DNA of 64,000 bases from Caenispirillum salinarum AK4 (lineage in GTDB: Bacteria > Pseudomonadota > Alphaproteobacteria > Rhodospirillales > Rhodospirillaceae). Positions 21,439 through 30,438 of the stretch are shown in pieces. Both the position numbers and the translations under genes were made by a program. The DNA lies in assembly GCF_000315795.1 (NCBI RefSeq), contig NZ_ANHY01000002.1:224827-288826 (forward strand), in the 5' to 3' direction. Each line of letters begins with the position of its first letter. Within the stretch, counting starts at the first letter, position 1. The notes beneath the pieces are model-generated. The model made no database searches. It was not told the DNA's origin and saw only the letters and a list, made by a program, of their open reading frames with translations.

Positions 21439-21855
21439 ATGCGCCGCCGCCTTGTGCCCGTCATCGCCGTCGCCGTCCTGTTCCTGCTCGCCGCGCCCGT
21501 CGGTGCCGCAGAGGACCCCGAGGCCCTGGCCGCCTGCGGGACCGAGTTCGACCGGTGCACGGCCCGCTGCGAACTCTCCTACCGCGAGGACGCCGCCGCC
21601 AGGGCCGGATGCCAGGCCGCCTGCGCCGCCGACCGGGCGGTGTGCGAGGCCAAGGCGGGATACGAGGCCGCCAAGCCGTGGGTGGCCGAGCAGTTCCGCA
21701 ACATGCAGCGCTTCTTCGAAGGCTTTTCGGAAAAGGGCGGGCAGGGGCCGCAGAGCCCTTCGCCCGGTGATCCCGACTTCACGCCGCTGCCCGAGCCTGA
21801 GCCCGAGCGCGAGGCAGGGCCGGACGACCCCGACGCACCGTACAAGGACATCTGA
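21439..21855 (+). CDS. Exported small cysteine-rich protein, unknown function
   Basis: The 138-aa protein has a signal peptide (RRR, then a hydrophobic core VIAVAVLFLLAAPVGAAE, cleavage near residue 24). A helical region with six cysteines between about 33 and 70 (CGTEFDRC, CELSYRED, CQAAC and a last C) suggests two or three disulfides in a helical hairpin. The C-terminal third is Pro/Glu/Asp-rich and probably disordered. AAGAGG lies 6 nt before the ATG. I do not recognise the family. It is a single gene between glmS and gor. Confidence 0.7.
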   Translation: MRRRLVPVIAVAVLFLLAAPVGAAEDPEALAACGTEFDRCTARCELSYREDAAARAGCQAACAADRAVCEAKAGYEAAKPWVAEQFRNMQRFFEGFSEKGGQGPQSPSPGDPDFTPLPEPEPEREAGPDDPDAPYKDI

Positions 21856-21970
21856 TCCCGGCCCCGCGCCGCCCCATCTTGCACCGCACGCTTGCGCGTC
21901 CCACATCGGGCGCGCATTCTTTTTCCGGATTTCTTCCCTTTCAGTGACGCAGGAACGAGGACACACCGAC

Positions 21971-23347
21971 ATGGCGGAGTACGATTACGACCTGATCACC
22001 ATCGGCGCGGGCTCGGGCGGCGTGCGGGCGACGCGCCTGGCCGGCGGTTCGGGCAGAAAGGTCGCCATCGTGGAAAGCTCGCGCGTCGGCGGCACCTGCG
22101 TCATGCGCGGCTGCGTGCCCAAGAAGCTGCTGGTCTACGGCGCCCACTTCGCCGAGGACTTCGAGGACGCCAAGGGCTACGGCTGGACCATCGAGGGCGC
22201 CCGCCACGACTGGCCGACGCTGATCGAGAACAAGCAGAAGGAACTGGAGCGGCTGGAGGGCATCTACAACCGCATCCTGCGCGACAACAACGTCGAGCTT
22301 CTGCGCGGCCGCGGCACGGTGGTCGACGCCCACACGGTGGCCGTCGACGGCAAGACCTACACGGCGGAAAAGATCCTCATCGCCGTGGGCGGCTGGCCCA
22401 CCATGCCGGACATCCCGGGCATCGAGCACGCCATCACGTCGAACGAGGCGCTGGACCTGCCCGAGCTGCCCAAGCGCGTGACCATCGTCGGCGGCGGCTA
22501 CATCGCCGTCGAGTTCGCCGGCATCTTCGCCGCCCTGGGGGCCGAGGTCACCCAGATCATCCGCAAGGACATGATCCTGCGCGGCTTCGACCACTCCATG
22601 CGGGCCGGCCTGCAGGAGGAGATGGAGAAGAAGGGCATCAAGATCCTGGCCGAAACCACGGTGCGCTCCATCGAGAAGACCGAATCCGGCGCCTACAACC
22701 TGCGCTTCGCCGGCGGTGACGAGCACGAGACCGACCTAGTGATGTACGCCACCGGGCGCGCGCCCAGTACCTCGGGCCTGGGGCTCGAGGAAGCGGGCGT
22801 GAAGTTGAATGACAAGGGTGCGGTGGTCGTCGACGACTACAACAAGACCAGCGTCGACAGCATCTATGCCATCGGCGACGTCACCGACCGGGTCAACCTG
22901 ACGCCGGTTGCGCTGAACGAGGGTATCTGCTTCTTCGAGACGGTCTTCCGCGACAACCCGCGCAAGATGGACTACGAGAACATCGCCTCGGCCGTCTTCA
23001 GCCAGCCGCCCATCGGCTCGGTCGGGCTGACGGAAGAAGAAGCCCGCAAGCGCGGCAGGATCAAGGTGTTCCTCAGCCGCTTCAAGCCCATGAAGTACAC
23101 CCTGTCGGGCCGCGACGAGCGATCGGTCATGAAGCTTCTGGTCGATGCCGAGACCGACCGCGTGGTCGGCGCCCACATGCTGGGCGTGGACGCGCCGGAG
23201 ATCGTCCAGGGCATCGCCATCGCGCTGAAGTGCGGTGCCACCAAGGCGCAGTTCGACGCCACGGTCGGCATTCATCCGACGGCGGCGGAGGAGTTCGTCA
23301 CCATGCGCGATCCCGTCCCGGAGCCGGACGCCGAGCACACCGAATAA
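21971..23347 (+). CDS. gor: Glutathione-disulfide reductase
   Basis: The enzyme reduces oxidised glutathione with NADPH. The 458-aa flavoprotein has an FAD motif ITIGAGSGGVRATRLAG at the N-terminus, the redox-active GGTCVMRGCVPKK (C-x4-C), an NAD(P)-binding IVGGGYIAVEFAGIFAALGAEV near 175, and the C-terminal interface with catalytic His in VGIHPTAAEEFV. A strong terminator follows. Two glutaredoxins elsewhere in the window would draw on the same glutathione pool. Confidence 0.94.
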   Translation: MAEYDYDLITIGAGSGGVRATRLAGGSGRKVAIVESSRVGGTCVMRGCVPKKLLVYGAHFAEDFEDAKGYGWTIEGARHDWPTLIENKQKELERLEGIYNRILRDNNVELLRGRGTVVDAHTVAVDGKTYTAEKILIAVGGWPTMPDIPGIEHAITSNEALDLPELPKRVTIVGGGYIAVEFAGIFAALGAEVTQIIRKDMILRGFDHSMRAGLQEEMEKKGIKILAETTVRSIEKTESGAYNLRFAGGDEHETDLVMYATGRAPSTSGLGLEEAGVKLNDKGAVVVDDYNKTSVDSIYAIGDVTDRVNLTPVALNEGICFFETVFRDNPRKMDYENIASAVFSQPPIGSVGLTEEEARKRGRIKVFLSRFKPMKYTLSGRDERSVMKLLVDAETDRVVGAHMLGVDAPEIVQGIAIALKCGATKAQFDATVGIHPTAAEEFVTMRDPVPEPDAEHTE

Positions 23348-23369
23348 GGCGCCGGCATGAAATGACGAA

Positions 23370-23400
23370 GGGGCCGCTCCCGGTGGGGCGGCCCCTTTTT
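23370..23400 (+). terminator. Intrinsic terminator of gor
   Basis: GGGGCCGC (23370-23377) pairs with GCGGCCCC (23388-23395) across a 10-nt loop and is followed by TTTTT (23396-23400), about 23 nt after the gor stop. Confidence 0.88.
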
Positions 23401-23473
23401 CATGCAGCGTGCGCCGTGCGCCGTGGCGCAGGCGGCTGACGTCGGTAGTGGACCCCGGTTCTCGCCGGGGTGC

Positions 23474-24088
23474 CTAGAGGAGCCGTCCTACGCGCCGGCG
23501 CAGTTCGGGCACCACCTCTTCCTCGAACCAGGGGTTCTTGCGCAGCCAGGCGGTGTTGCGCCAGCTGGGGTGGGGCAGGGGGATCAGCCCGTCGGGCATG
23601 GCCCGCCAGTCGCGCACCGTCTCGGTCATGGAGCGGCGCTTGCGGGCGTCGCCCAGCCAGTAGGTCTGGGCGTGGATGCCGATCAAAAGCGTCAGTTCCA
23701 CGGCCGGCAGCGCGGCGCGGAAGCGCTTCTGCCACAGCGGCGCGCACTCCGGGCGCGGCGGGGCGTCGCCGCCGTTCCTGTCGCGGCCGGGATAACACAG
23801 GCCCATGGGCACGATGGCGATGCGGCCCTCGTCGTAGAAGGTCTCGCGGTCGAGCGCCAGCCAGTCGCGCAGCCGGTCGCCCGAGCGGTCGTTCCAGGGG
23901 ATGCCGGTCTCGTGCACGCGGGTGCCCGGCGCCTGCCCGATGATGAGCACGCGCGCGGTCTCGCTGGCGCGGAAGGTGGGGCGCGGACCCAGCGGCAGGA
24001 CATGTGCGCACACCCGGCAGGCGGCGGCCTCGGCCTTCAGGGCGGCGAGGTCGGGGGCGGGAATGTCGTGGGAGGCAGTCGATGTCAT
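23474..24088 (-). CDS. Uracil-DNA glycosylase family protein, Fe-S type
   Basis: The 204-aa protein matches the short COG1573-like uracil-DNA glycosylase family: motif A GQAPGTRVHETGIPWNDRSG (about 51-70) and the end motif LIPLPHPSWRNTAWLRKNPW. Four cysteines at 24, 27, 98 and 115 (CRVC, GLC, PEC) are placed like the [4Fe-4S] ligands of family 4 glycosylases. It would remove uracil or a related base from DNA. Substrate range is not shown by the sequence. The gene lies 35 nt downstream of the sirtuin gene on the same strand and may share its transcript. Confidence 0.82.
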   Translation of the reverse strand: MTSTASHDIPAPDLAALKAEAAACRVCAHVLPLGPRPTFRASETARVLIIGQAPGTRVHETGIPWNDRSGDRLRDWLALDRETFYDEGRIAIVPMGLCYPGRDRNGGDAPPRPECAPLWQKRFRAALPAVELTLLIGIHAQTYWLGDARKRRSMTETVRDWRAMPDGLIPLPHPSWRNTAWLRKNPWFEEEVVPELRRRVGRLL

Positions 24089-24123
24089 GGCGGTGCGGAT
24101 ATGGGCCGTTGGGGGCCCCGGCG

Positions 24124-24864
24124 CTACTCCAGGGCCGCAGGTCCTTCGGCCAGCAGGCGGTCGACGAAGGCCGGCACCACTTCGGTCGCCGGACCGTAGT
24201 GCTGCTCGGCGAACAGGGTGGCGCCCTGGCTGGGCTCCAGGTTGAGTTCCACCGTCCGCCCGCCGGAGGTTTCCAGCACATGATGGACGAAGCCCGCCGC
24301 CGGATAGACGTTGCCCGACGTGCCCACCGACAGGAACAGGGCGCAGTCCTCCAGGGCCGCATAGATACGCTCCATGCCCAGCGGCATCTCGCCGAACCAC
24401 ACCACGTGCGGCCGCATGGCACCGGCCACGCCGCAGGTGGGACAGGCGCTGTCGCGGCCCAGGTCGCCGTCCCACACGGCGACGGCGCGGCAGCCTTCGC
24501 AGCGGACCTTCTTCAGTTCGCCGTGCATGTGCAGCACGTTCTTCGAGCCGCCGCGTTCATGCAGGTCGTCGATGTTCTGGGTGACCACCAGCACCTCGCC
24601 CGGCCACTCGCGCTCAAGCCTGGCCAGGGCTTCGTGGGCGGCGTTGGGCGACAGGGTCGGGTCGGCGAGCTGGGCGCGGCGGGCGTTGTAGAAGCCGTGC
24701 ACCATGTCGGGATCGCGGGCGAAACCCTCGGGCGTCGCCACGTCCTCCAGGCTGACCTTGTTCCAGATGCCGTCGGCGCAGCGAAAGGTGTCCAGCCCCG
24801 ATTCCTTGGAAATCCCGGCACCGGTCAGGATGACGATGGAGGGCTGGTCGGCGGTCTGGTGCAT
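24124..24864 (-). CDS. cobB: NAD-dependent protein deacylase (sirtuin)
   Basis: The 246-aa single-domain sirtuin removes acyl groups from lysines with NAD+. Seen motifs: TGAGISKESGLDTFR (NAD loop), TQNIDDLHERGG, catalytic His in LHMHGELKK, zinc cysteines CEGC and CPTC, and VGTSGNVYPAAGF. The start ATG 24864 gives a normal length; an in-frame ATG 14 codons upstream (24906) is possible. The deacetylase versus desuccinylase preference cannot be fixed here; the family Y/R pair of desuccinylases was not clearly found. Confidence 0.9.
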   Translation of the reverse strand: MHQTADQPSIVILTGAGISKESGLDTFRCADGIWNKVSLEDVATPEGFARDPDMVHGFYNARRAQLADPTLSPNAAHEALARLEREWPGEVLVVTQNIDDLHERGGSKNVLHMHGELKKVRCEGCRAVAVWDGDLGRDSACPTCGVAGAMRPHVVWFGEMPLGMERIYAALEDCALFLSVGTSGNVYPAAGFVHHVLETSGGRTVELNLEPSQGATLFAEQHYGPATEVVPAFVDRLLAEGPAALE

Positions 24865-24975
24865 GGGGCTCGGGCTCCGGTCTTTGACGAGTGGCGGCGG
24901 CATGGTAAGCCATGGGAGCGCGAAGGCCAGTTTCTCGCGTCCCTTTCCGCCCCGGATTAAAGGAGGCCAACGGCC

Positions 24976-25446
24976 GTGTTCAAGGTTCTGTTCGTCTGCA
25001 CCGGGAACATCTGCCGCTCTCCCACCGCCGAGGGCGTCTTCCGCGCCCTGGTGGAGCGCGAGGGCCTGTCCGACCGCATCCTGGCCGCCTCGGCCGGCGT
25101 GGCCGGCTATCATGTGGGCGAGGCGCCGGACCCGCGCTCGCAGGAGGCCGCCCTGGCGCGGGGCTACGACCTCTCGGCCCAGCGGGCGCGCCGCGTGGCC
25201 GTCGAGGACTTCCACGACTACGACATGGTGCTCGCCATGGACACGGGGCACTACCGCTCGCTGTCGCGCCTTGCCCCGCCGGACCTGAGCGACCGCCTGT
25301 CCATGTTCCTGGCCTGGGCCCCGCACCTGGGCATCGAGGACGTGCCCGACCCCTACTACGGCGAGGGCCGGGGGTTCGAGGACGTGCTGGACATGGTGGA
25401 GGCGGCGTCCCGGGGGCTTCTGGACCACATCCGCACCCGGCTCTGA
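24976..25446 (+). CDS. Low-molecular-weight protein tyrosine phosphatase
   Basis: The 156-aa protein carries the P-loop CTGNICRSPTAEG (C-x5-R) at residues 8-20 and the general-acid Asp in VPDPYYGEGRGFEDVLDM near the C-terminus, both diagnostic of LMW-PTP. It dephosphorylates phosphotyrosine proteins or small phosphates in the cytoplasm; the substrate is unknown. It starts with GTG 24976, supported by AAAGGAGG 10 nt upstream. It is the first gene of a rightward group with the kinase-like gene at 25504. Confidence 0.92.
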   Translation: MFKVLFVCTGNICRSPTAEGVFRALVEREGLSDRILAASAGVAGYHVGEAPDPRSQEAALARGYDLSAQRARRVAVEDFHDYDMVLAMDTGHYRSLSRLAPPDLSDRLSMFLAWAPHLGIEDVPDPYYGEGRGFEDVLDMVEAASRGLLDHIRTRL

Positions 25447-25503
25447 CGCGTTCCGGCCACGCGCATCCGCGTCAACCGGCCCACGGCAGAAAGGAGGCCG
25501 CCC

Positions 25504-26376
25504 ATGGCATCCGACCGCCAAGACCTGTCCGACCGCATCGCCCGGGCCATCGGGCATGGCGTGCGGCGCCTGAGCCCGCTGTCGGGCGGCTGCGTCGGCG
25601 ACGTGCTGCGCGCCGAGCTTGAGGACGGCGCCGCGCCCGTGGTGGTGAAGGTGGCCGACGATGCCGGCGGCGGCCTGGACATCGAGGGCTGGATGCTCCG
25701 ATACCTGGCCGACACCAGCCGCCTGCCGGTGCCGGGCGTCCTGCACGCCGAGGCGGGGCTGCTGGTGATGGAGGAGATCCAGGCCGGCGGCGGCGGGATC
25801 TCGGCATCGTGTCAGGAGCACGCCGCCGACCTGCTGGCCGACCTGCATTCCGTCACCTGGGACGCCTTCGGGCTGGAGCGCGACACGCTGATCGGCGGGC
25901 TGCACCAGCCCAACCCGCGGGAGGCCTCGTGGCGCACGTTCTTCCGCGATCACCGGCTGCTCTACATGGCCGACGAGTCCCACCGCGCCGGCCGCCTGCC
26001 CGCCGACGTGCGCCGCAAGGTCGACACCCTGGCCGGCCGGCTCGACGACTGGATCGAGGAGCCGGATGCGCCGGCGCTGATCCATGGCGACATGTGGACG
26101 GGCAACGTTTTGTGCGACGGCGGTCGCATCGCCGGCTTCATCGACCCCGCCATCTATTACGGGGACGCCGAGATCGAGCTGGCGTTCTCCACCCTGTTCG
26201 GCACGTTCGGCGAGCCCTTCTTCCGCCGCTACCAGGAAAAGCGCCCCCTGCGGCCCGGCTTCTTCGAGGCCCGGCGGGATCTCTACAACCTGTATCCGCT
26301 GCTGGTGCACGTGCGGCTGTTCGGCGGGTCCTACGTCGGCAGCGTGTCGCGCACCCTCGACCGGTTCGTCGGGTGA
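25504..26376 (+). CDS. Fructosamine kinase family protein
   Basis: The 290-aa protein has the aminoglycoside/fructosamine kinase fold: LSGGCVGDVLRAEL (nucleotide loop), the catalytic LIHGDMWTGNVL, and IDPAIYYGDAEIELAF (Mg2+-binding Asp). Bacterial relatives phosphorylate ketosamines on glycated molecules so that they fall apart. A neighbouring LMW phosphatase gene 57 nt upstream is a familiar partner of this family (PTP-FN3K), which fits a repair or turnover role for sugar adducts. The ribosome-binding site AAAGGAGG precedes ATG 25504. The stop overlaps a possible GTG of the next gene. Confidence 0.87.
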   Translation: MASDRQDLSDRIARAIGHGVRRLSPLSGGCVGDVLRAELEDGAAPVVVKVADDAGGGLDIEGWMLRYLADTSRLPVPGVLHAEAGLLVMEEIQAGGGGISASCQEHAADLLADLHSVTWDAFGLERDTLIGGLHQPNPREASWRTFFRDHRLLYMADESHRAGRLPADVRRKVDTLAGRLDDWIEEPDAPALIHGDMWTGNVLCDGGRIAGFIDPAIYYGDAEIELAFSTLFGTFGEPFFRRYQEKRPLRPGFFEARRDLYNLYPLLVHVRLFGGSYVGSVSRTLDRFVG

Positions 26377-26381
26377 GCGTC

Positions 26382-27029
26382 ATGAACCAGCCCGAGACGC
26401 CGGAGACCGGGGAAGACCGCATCGCCCGCATCCAGTGGCTCTACACCCTGGCCGTCAAGCGCCACGGATGCGCGCCCAAGGGGGTGGGCTGGCGCGACCG
26501 GGCGGGGCAGCTTCTGCGCTTCGCCCAGCTGGTGCGGCTGATGGAAGGGGAGCCCCACGGCGCGTCCGTCACGGTCAACGACCTCGGATGCGGCTACGGC
26601 GCCCTGTTCCCCTTCCTGCTGACCCAGAAGGCGGTGCGGGTGCGCGGCTATGTGGGGTACGACATGACGCGGGCCATGGTGGCGCAGGCGCGGTCCGCCA
26701 TCCGAGACCACCGGGCACGATTCCTGCTGTCGGACCGGGCGACGGTGATGGCGGATTACGGGTTCGCCTCGGGCACCTTCAATGTCCTGGCGGGCGGCGA
26801 TGCAGACGCCTGGCGGGCCGAGGTGATCGCGCAGCTCAAGGCTTTCGCCGCCATGAACCGCAAGGGCTTCGCCTTCAACATGCTGGGCCTCGACCACCCG
26901 CGGCGCGACCAGCTGATGTTCTACACCGCGCCCGATGCCTTCCGTGATGCGTTCGAGGCCGCGGGCATGGAGGCCACCGTGCTGGACGGCTACATGCCCG
27001 GCGACTGGACCATGCTGGTGCGGTACTGA
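26382..27029 (+). CDS. Class I SAM-dependent methyltransferase, substrate unknown
   Basis: The 215-aa protein has an N-terminal helical part and a Rossmann methyltransferase core with motif I VNDLGCGYGALFPFL (about 62-76) and VGYDMTRAMVAQAR (acidic ribose contact). The last 30 residues carry MFYTAPDAFRDAFEAAG. The start ATG 26382 follows the kinase stop by 5 nt; GTG 26373, overlapping that stop, is an alternative that adds three residues. Its position after the FN3K gene suggests one transcript, but no function can be deduced. Confidence 0.75.
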   Translation: MNQPETPETGEDRIARIQWLYTLAVKRHGCAPKGVGWRDRAGQLLRFAQLVRLMEGEPHGASVTVNDLGCGYGALFPFLLTQKAVRVRGYVGYDMTRAMVAQARSAIRDHRARFLLSDRATVMADYGFASGTFNVLAGGDADAWRAEVIAQLKAFAAMNRKGFAFNMLGLDHPRRDQLMFYTAPDAFRDAFEAAGMEATVLDGYMPGDWTMLVRY

Positions 27030-27080
27030 TACCGGAAATGCCGCGCAAGGCTGCGGGTCGTCCGGACACAGCGTCGATCC

Positions 27081-30000
27081 CTATTTGGTCGCCACCGCCG
27101 CCCACAGGCCGCCTTCGTTTTCGCTGCCGTGGTCGTCGTTGGCCGACCGGCGGCGCTCCATCAGGTCGAAGAACTCCGACGTTGGCAGGGGCTTGGCGAA
27201 CAGATAGCCCTGGCCGACATGGCAGCCGTTGTCGCGCAGGAACTCCCACTGCTCGTCCGTCTCGATGCCCTCGGCCACCAGCTTCATCTCCAGCGACCGC
27301 GCCATGCTGATGATGGCCTTGGTGATGGACATGTCGTCGATGCTGTCAGGGATGTCCTTCACGAAGCTGCGGTCGATCTTCAACTCGTCGATGGGGAAGC
27401 GCTTCAGGTAGCTGAGGGACGAATAGCCGGTCCCGAAGTCGTCGATGGACAGGGTGATGCCCAGGCCCTTCAGCGCCCACAGGGACTGGATGACCTCGTC
27501 GGCGTTCTCCACCAGCATGGACTCGGTCAGCTCCAGTTCCAGAAGCTCGGCGCTGACGCCCGTTTCCTCCAGGATGGCGGTGATCTTGCCCGCCAGTTCG
27601 GCCTCGCGGAACTGGCGGGCGGACAGGTTGACGCCGACGCGCACGGGCGGCAGCCCGGCGCGCATCCAGGTGTCCAACTGGCGCAGGGACTCGCGCAGGA
27701 CCCATTCGCCGATGGGCACGATCAGGCCCGTTTCCTCGGCGACCGGAATGAACTCCACCGGCGAGACGAAGCCGAGCTCCTTGGAGAACCAGCGCAGCAG
27801 CGCCTCGCAGCCGACGATGTCGCCGCTGTCCAGGTCGATCTTGGCCTGATAGAAGACCTGCATCTCGCCGCGCTCCAGCGCCCGGCGCAGGCCGTTCTCG
27901 ATCTGCAGCCGGCGCACCATGTCGTCGGACAGCTTCTCGGTATAGAACTGGAAGTTGTTGCGACCCTGCTTCTTGGCGAAGTTGACGGCCGTGTCGACGT
28001 TCTTCATCAGGTTGGCGATGTCCTCGGCGTTTTCCGGGTACATCACGATGCCGATGGAGCCCGAGGTGTAGATCTCGCGCCCGTCGATCTCGAAGGGGTC
28101 CGACAGCCGGTCCAGCAGCACCGTGGCCAGCGCCGAGGCCTCCTCGGGGCCGTCGACGCCGTCCAGGATGACCGTGAACTCGTCCCCCGACAGCCGCGCC
28201 ACCGTGTCGTTCGGCCGCGCCTGTGCCTCCAGCCGGCGGCCGACGGCCTGCAGCACGCGGTCGCCCATGGGGTGGCCGAGGGTGTCGTTGATGTTCTTGA
28301 AGTGGTCGAGGTCCAGGAACAGAACCGCGACGTGCCGTCCGGCGGCGTCGGCGTCGCGCACGGCCTCGTCCAGGCGGGTCTGGAACAGGGCGCGGTTGGG
28401 CAGGCCCGTCAGGTGGTCGCGGGTCGCCAGATAGCGCAGCCGTTCTTCCTGGGCGCGGCGTTCGGTGATGTCGCGCAGCACGCCGATGAACAGGTGGCTC
28501 TCGCCGATCTTCAGGTCCGACAGGGCCAGCTCCACCGGGAAGACGGAGCCGTCCTTGCGGCGCCCCTCCACCACCCGGCCGACGCCCAGGACATGGGATT
28601 CGCCGGTCTGCTTGTAGCGGCGGATGTATTCGTCGTGGTGGGTGGCGTGCTCCTCGGACATGAGGATGTTGACCGACCGGCCCACCACCTCGGCCGCCTT
28701 GTAGCCGAAGATGCGCTCGGCGGCACGGTTGAAGGTTTCGATGATGCCGCGGTCGTCGATGATGACCAGCGCGTCGACCATGGTTTCCATGATCTTGCGC
28801 AGCCGTTCCTCGCGCTGGACGATGGCGCGGGTGGCGCGCTGGCGTTCGGTGACGTCGCGGGCGACCAGCATGACCGACCGCCCGCCGCCGGCGCTGTCGA
28901 AGGGCGTGGCCGCCACCTCGGCGTCCACCGTGGCGCCGTCGGCGCGCAGCATCTTCATGGGCACGCGGGTGCGCTCGCGCACCAGGATATCCAGCCCGTG
29001 CTCGACGATGGGGCGGTAGTGGCTGGCGACGAACTCGCGGAAGTGCCGGCCCACGGCCTCGTCCCCGGCCGCCAGGCCCAGCATGTCGGCGCCGGCGGGG
29101 TTGAGCATCTCCACGATGCCGTCGCGGCAGACCGCCACGCAGTCGGGCGCCAGATCGATCAGGTGGGCCGAGCCGCTCTCGCCCCGCCCCATGGCCTGCA
29201 GGCGGCTCATGTCGAGCATGCCGTCGACCACGTCCGACAGGGTCTCGGCGGCCTTGTGGATGCTGTCGACATAGCCCTTGTACTGCGGGTGGGGCAGGGG
29301 CCCGTGCATTTCCCCGGCCACCATTTCCGAGAACCCGCGGATGGTGTTCAGCGGCGTGCGCACCTCGTGGCTCAGCGCGCGCAGCAGGGCGGACTTTTCG
29401 GCATCCGCCTTTTCCGCCTTCTGCTTGGCGGCGCGCAGGGCGTCGGTCTGCTGGTGGGTGGCGGTGACGTCGGTGATGATGAGCGCCACCCCCTCCGCCA
29501 CATGGGACGCCGAGATGCGCAGCCAGCGGGGCGGCTCCTCCGACGGCTCGCGGTCCTGCCCGCCGGTGCCGTCGGCGATGCCGGCGGCGTGGGGCAGGCG
29601 GACGGGCAGGTCGATGTCCAGGCCGATGGCCGTCTCGACCACGCCCAGAAGGTGCTCGCGCAGGCCCAGCGCCGCCAGCTCGGGCAGCCCCTCGCCGAGG
29701 CGCCGGCCGGCCAGCTCGCGCCCGTGCCGGCCCAGAACCTGCTCGCACGACGCATTGCACAGACGGAAGACGAAGTCCGCGGGAGGGCCGTCCCGCTCGC
29801 GGACGGTCTCCAGCACCAGCACCGCCGGCGCCATGCCGTTGAGCAGGCTTTCCACCAGCCCGTCGCCTGTATCGTGGCCGGCCAGAGTGGCGCGGCGCTC
29901 GATGGCGTAGGTAAGGCTGCGCGCCAGCCGGTCGCCGGTCAGGTCGGCCTTGACCAGATAATCCTGGGCGCCGGCGCGCAGGGCGTTGCGGGCGGTGCGG

Positions 30001-30263
30001 TCGTCATCCTCGGCGGTCAGCACCACCACGGGCACGCCGGGCGCCGCGGCGACAAGGGTGGAGACGGTGGCCGTGCCCTTGCTGTCCGGCAGGTTGAGGT
30101 CCAGCACCACGGCATCGACCTTGCGCGACGCGAGCTGGCGGCGCGCCTCGGCGACGCTGGTGGCGAGCACGGGCGTGAAGGCCGGCGCTTCGCGTCGGCC
30201 CAGCAGGGCGCGGACCAGTTCCGCGCATGTCTTGTCGTCTTCTACAATGAGGACGGTCGCCAT
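27081..30263 (-). CDS. REC-PAS-HisKA-PAS-PAS-GGDEF-EAL cyclic-di-GMP signalling protein
   Basis: The protein has 1060 aa. Order: receiver domain (3-120, phospho-acceptor D55 in VVLDLNLPDSKG), a PAS-like region (about 140-275), a histidine-kinase dimerisation domain with H299 (ALSHEVRTPLN), PAS (about 365-475), PAS (about 490-605), GGDEF (about 610-775) and EAL (about 785-1040). The cyclase motif is SGDEF (692-696) with an I-site RPND (683-686) five residues before it. The EAL domain keeps EALLR (820-824), ELTES, DDFGTGYSS and KIDRSF, so phosphodiesterase activity is likely. No HATPase_c domain follows the H-box. A partner sensor kinase is not encoded nearby. The start ATG 30263 is chosen because the longer frame lacks family sequence. 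Confidence 0.92.
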   Translation of the reverse strand: MATVLIVEDDKTCAELVRALLGRREAPAFTPVLATSVAEARRQLASRKVDAVVLDLNLPDSKGTATVSTLVAAAPGVPVVVLTAEDDDRTARNALRAGAQDYLVKADLTGDRLARSLTYAIERRATLAGHDTGDGLVESLLNGMAPAVLVLETVRERDGPPADFVFRLCNASCEQVLGRHGRELAGRRLGEGLPELAALGLREHLLGVVETAIGLDIDLPVRLPHAAGIADGTGGQDREPSEEPPRWLRISASHVAEGVALIITDVTATHQQTDALRAAKQKAEKADAEKSALLRALSHEVRTPLNTIRGFSEMVAGEMHGPLPHPQYKGYVDSIHKAAETLSDVVDGMLDMSRLQAMGRGESGSAHLIDLAPDCVAVCRDGIVEMLNPAGADMLGLAAGDEAVGRHFREFVASHYRPIVEHGLDILVRERTRVPMKMLRADGATVDAEVAATPFDSAGGGRSVMLVARDVTERQRATRAIVQREERLRKIMETMVDALVIIDDRGIIETFNRAAERIFGYKAAEVVGRSVNILMSEEHATHHDEYIRRYKQTGESHVLGVGRVVEGRRKDGSVFPVELALSDLKIGESHLFIGVLRDITERRAQEERLRYLATRDHLTGLPNRALFQTRLDEAVRDADAAGRHVAVLFLDLDHFKNINDTLGHPMGDRVLQAVGRRLEAQARPNDTVARLSGDEFTVILDGVDGPEEASALATVLLDRLSDPFEIDGREIYTSGSIGIVMYPENAEDIANLMKNVDTAVNFAKKQGRNNFQFYTEKLSDDMVRRLQIENGLRRALERGEMQVFYQAKIDLDSGDIVGCEALLRWFSKELGFVSPVEFIPVAEETGLIVPIGEWVLRESLRQLDTWMRAGLPPVRVGVNLSARQFREAELAGKITAILEETGVSAELLELELTESMLVENADEVIQSLWALKGLGITLSIDDFGTGYSSLSYLKRFPIDELKIDRSFVKDIPDSIDDMSITKAIISMARSLEMKLVAEGIETDEQWEFLRDNGCHVGQGYLFAKPLPTSEFFDLMERRRSANDDHGSENEGGLWAAVATK

Positions 30264-30438
30264 GACCCCACTTCCCGCCGGTCGCGCCGACGCACCCCAG
30301 ATCAAACGAATGACACAATAGCGTCACGAGGGAGGTAACCTCAAACGCTAATACGCCAAACGTGGAATGGATATCCTATCCGAATGGACGAGCGCCATAA
30401 ATGCACCCGGCCGGATAGCGGGGATACGACGGGGGCGG

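Noticed and set aside
19192..21972. A 926-residue open frame on the minus strand opposite glmS
   Set aside because: It has low-complexity Arg/His/Gly-rich sequence typical of the antisense frame of a GC-rich gene. GlmS on the other strand is complete and conserved.
27129..30338. A 1069-residue plus-strand open frame opposite the GGDEF/EAL gene
   Set aside because: It is the mirror frame of a strongly coding gene with high GC at third positions. It shows no domain and no ribosome-binding site.
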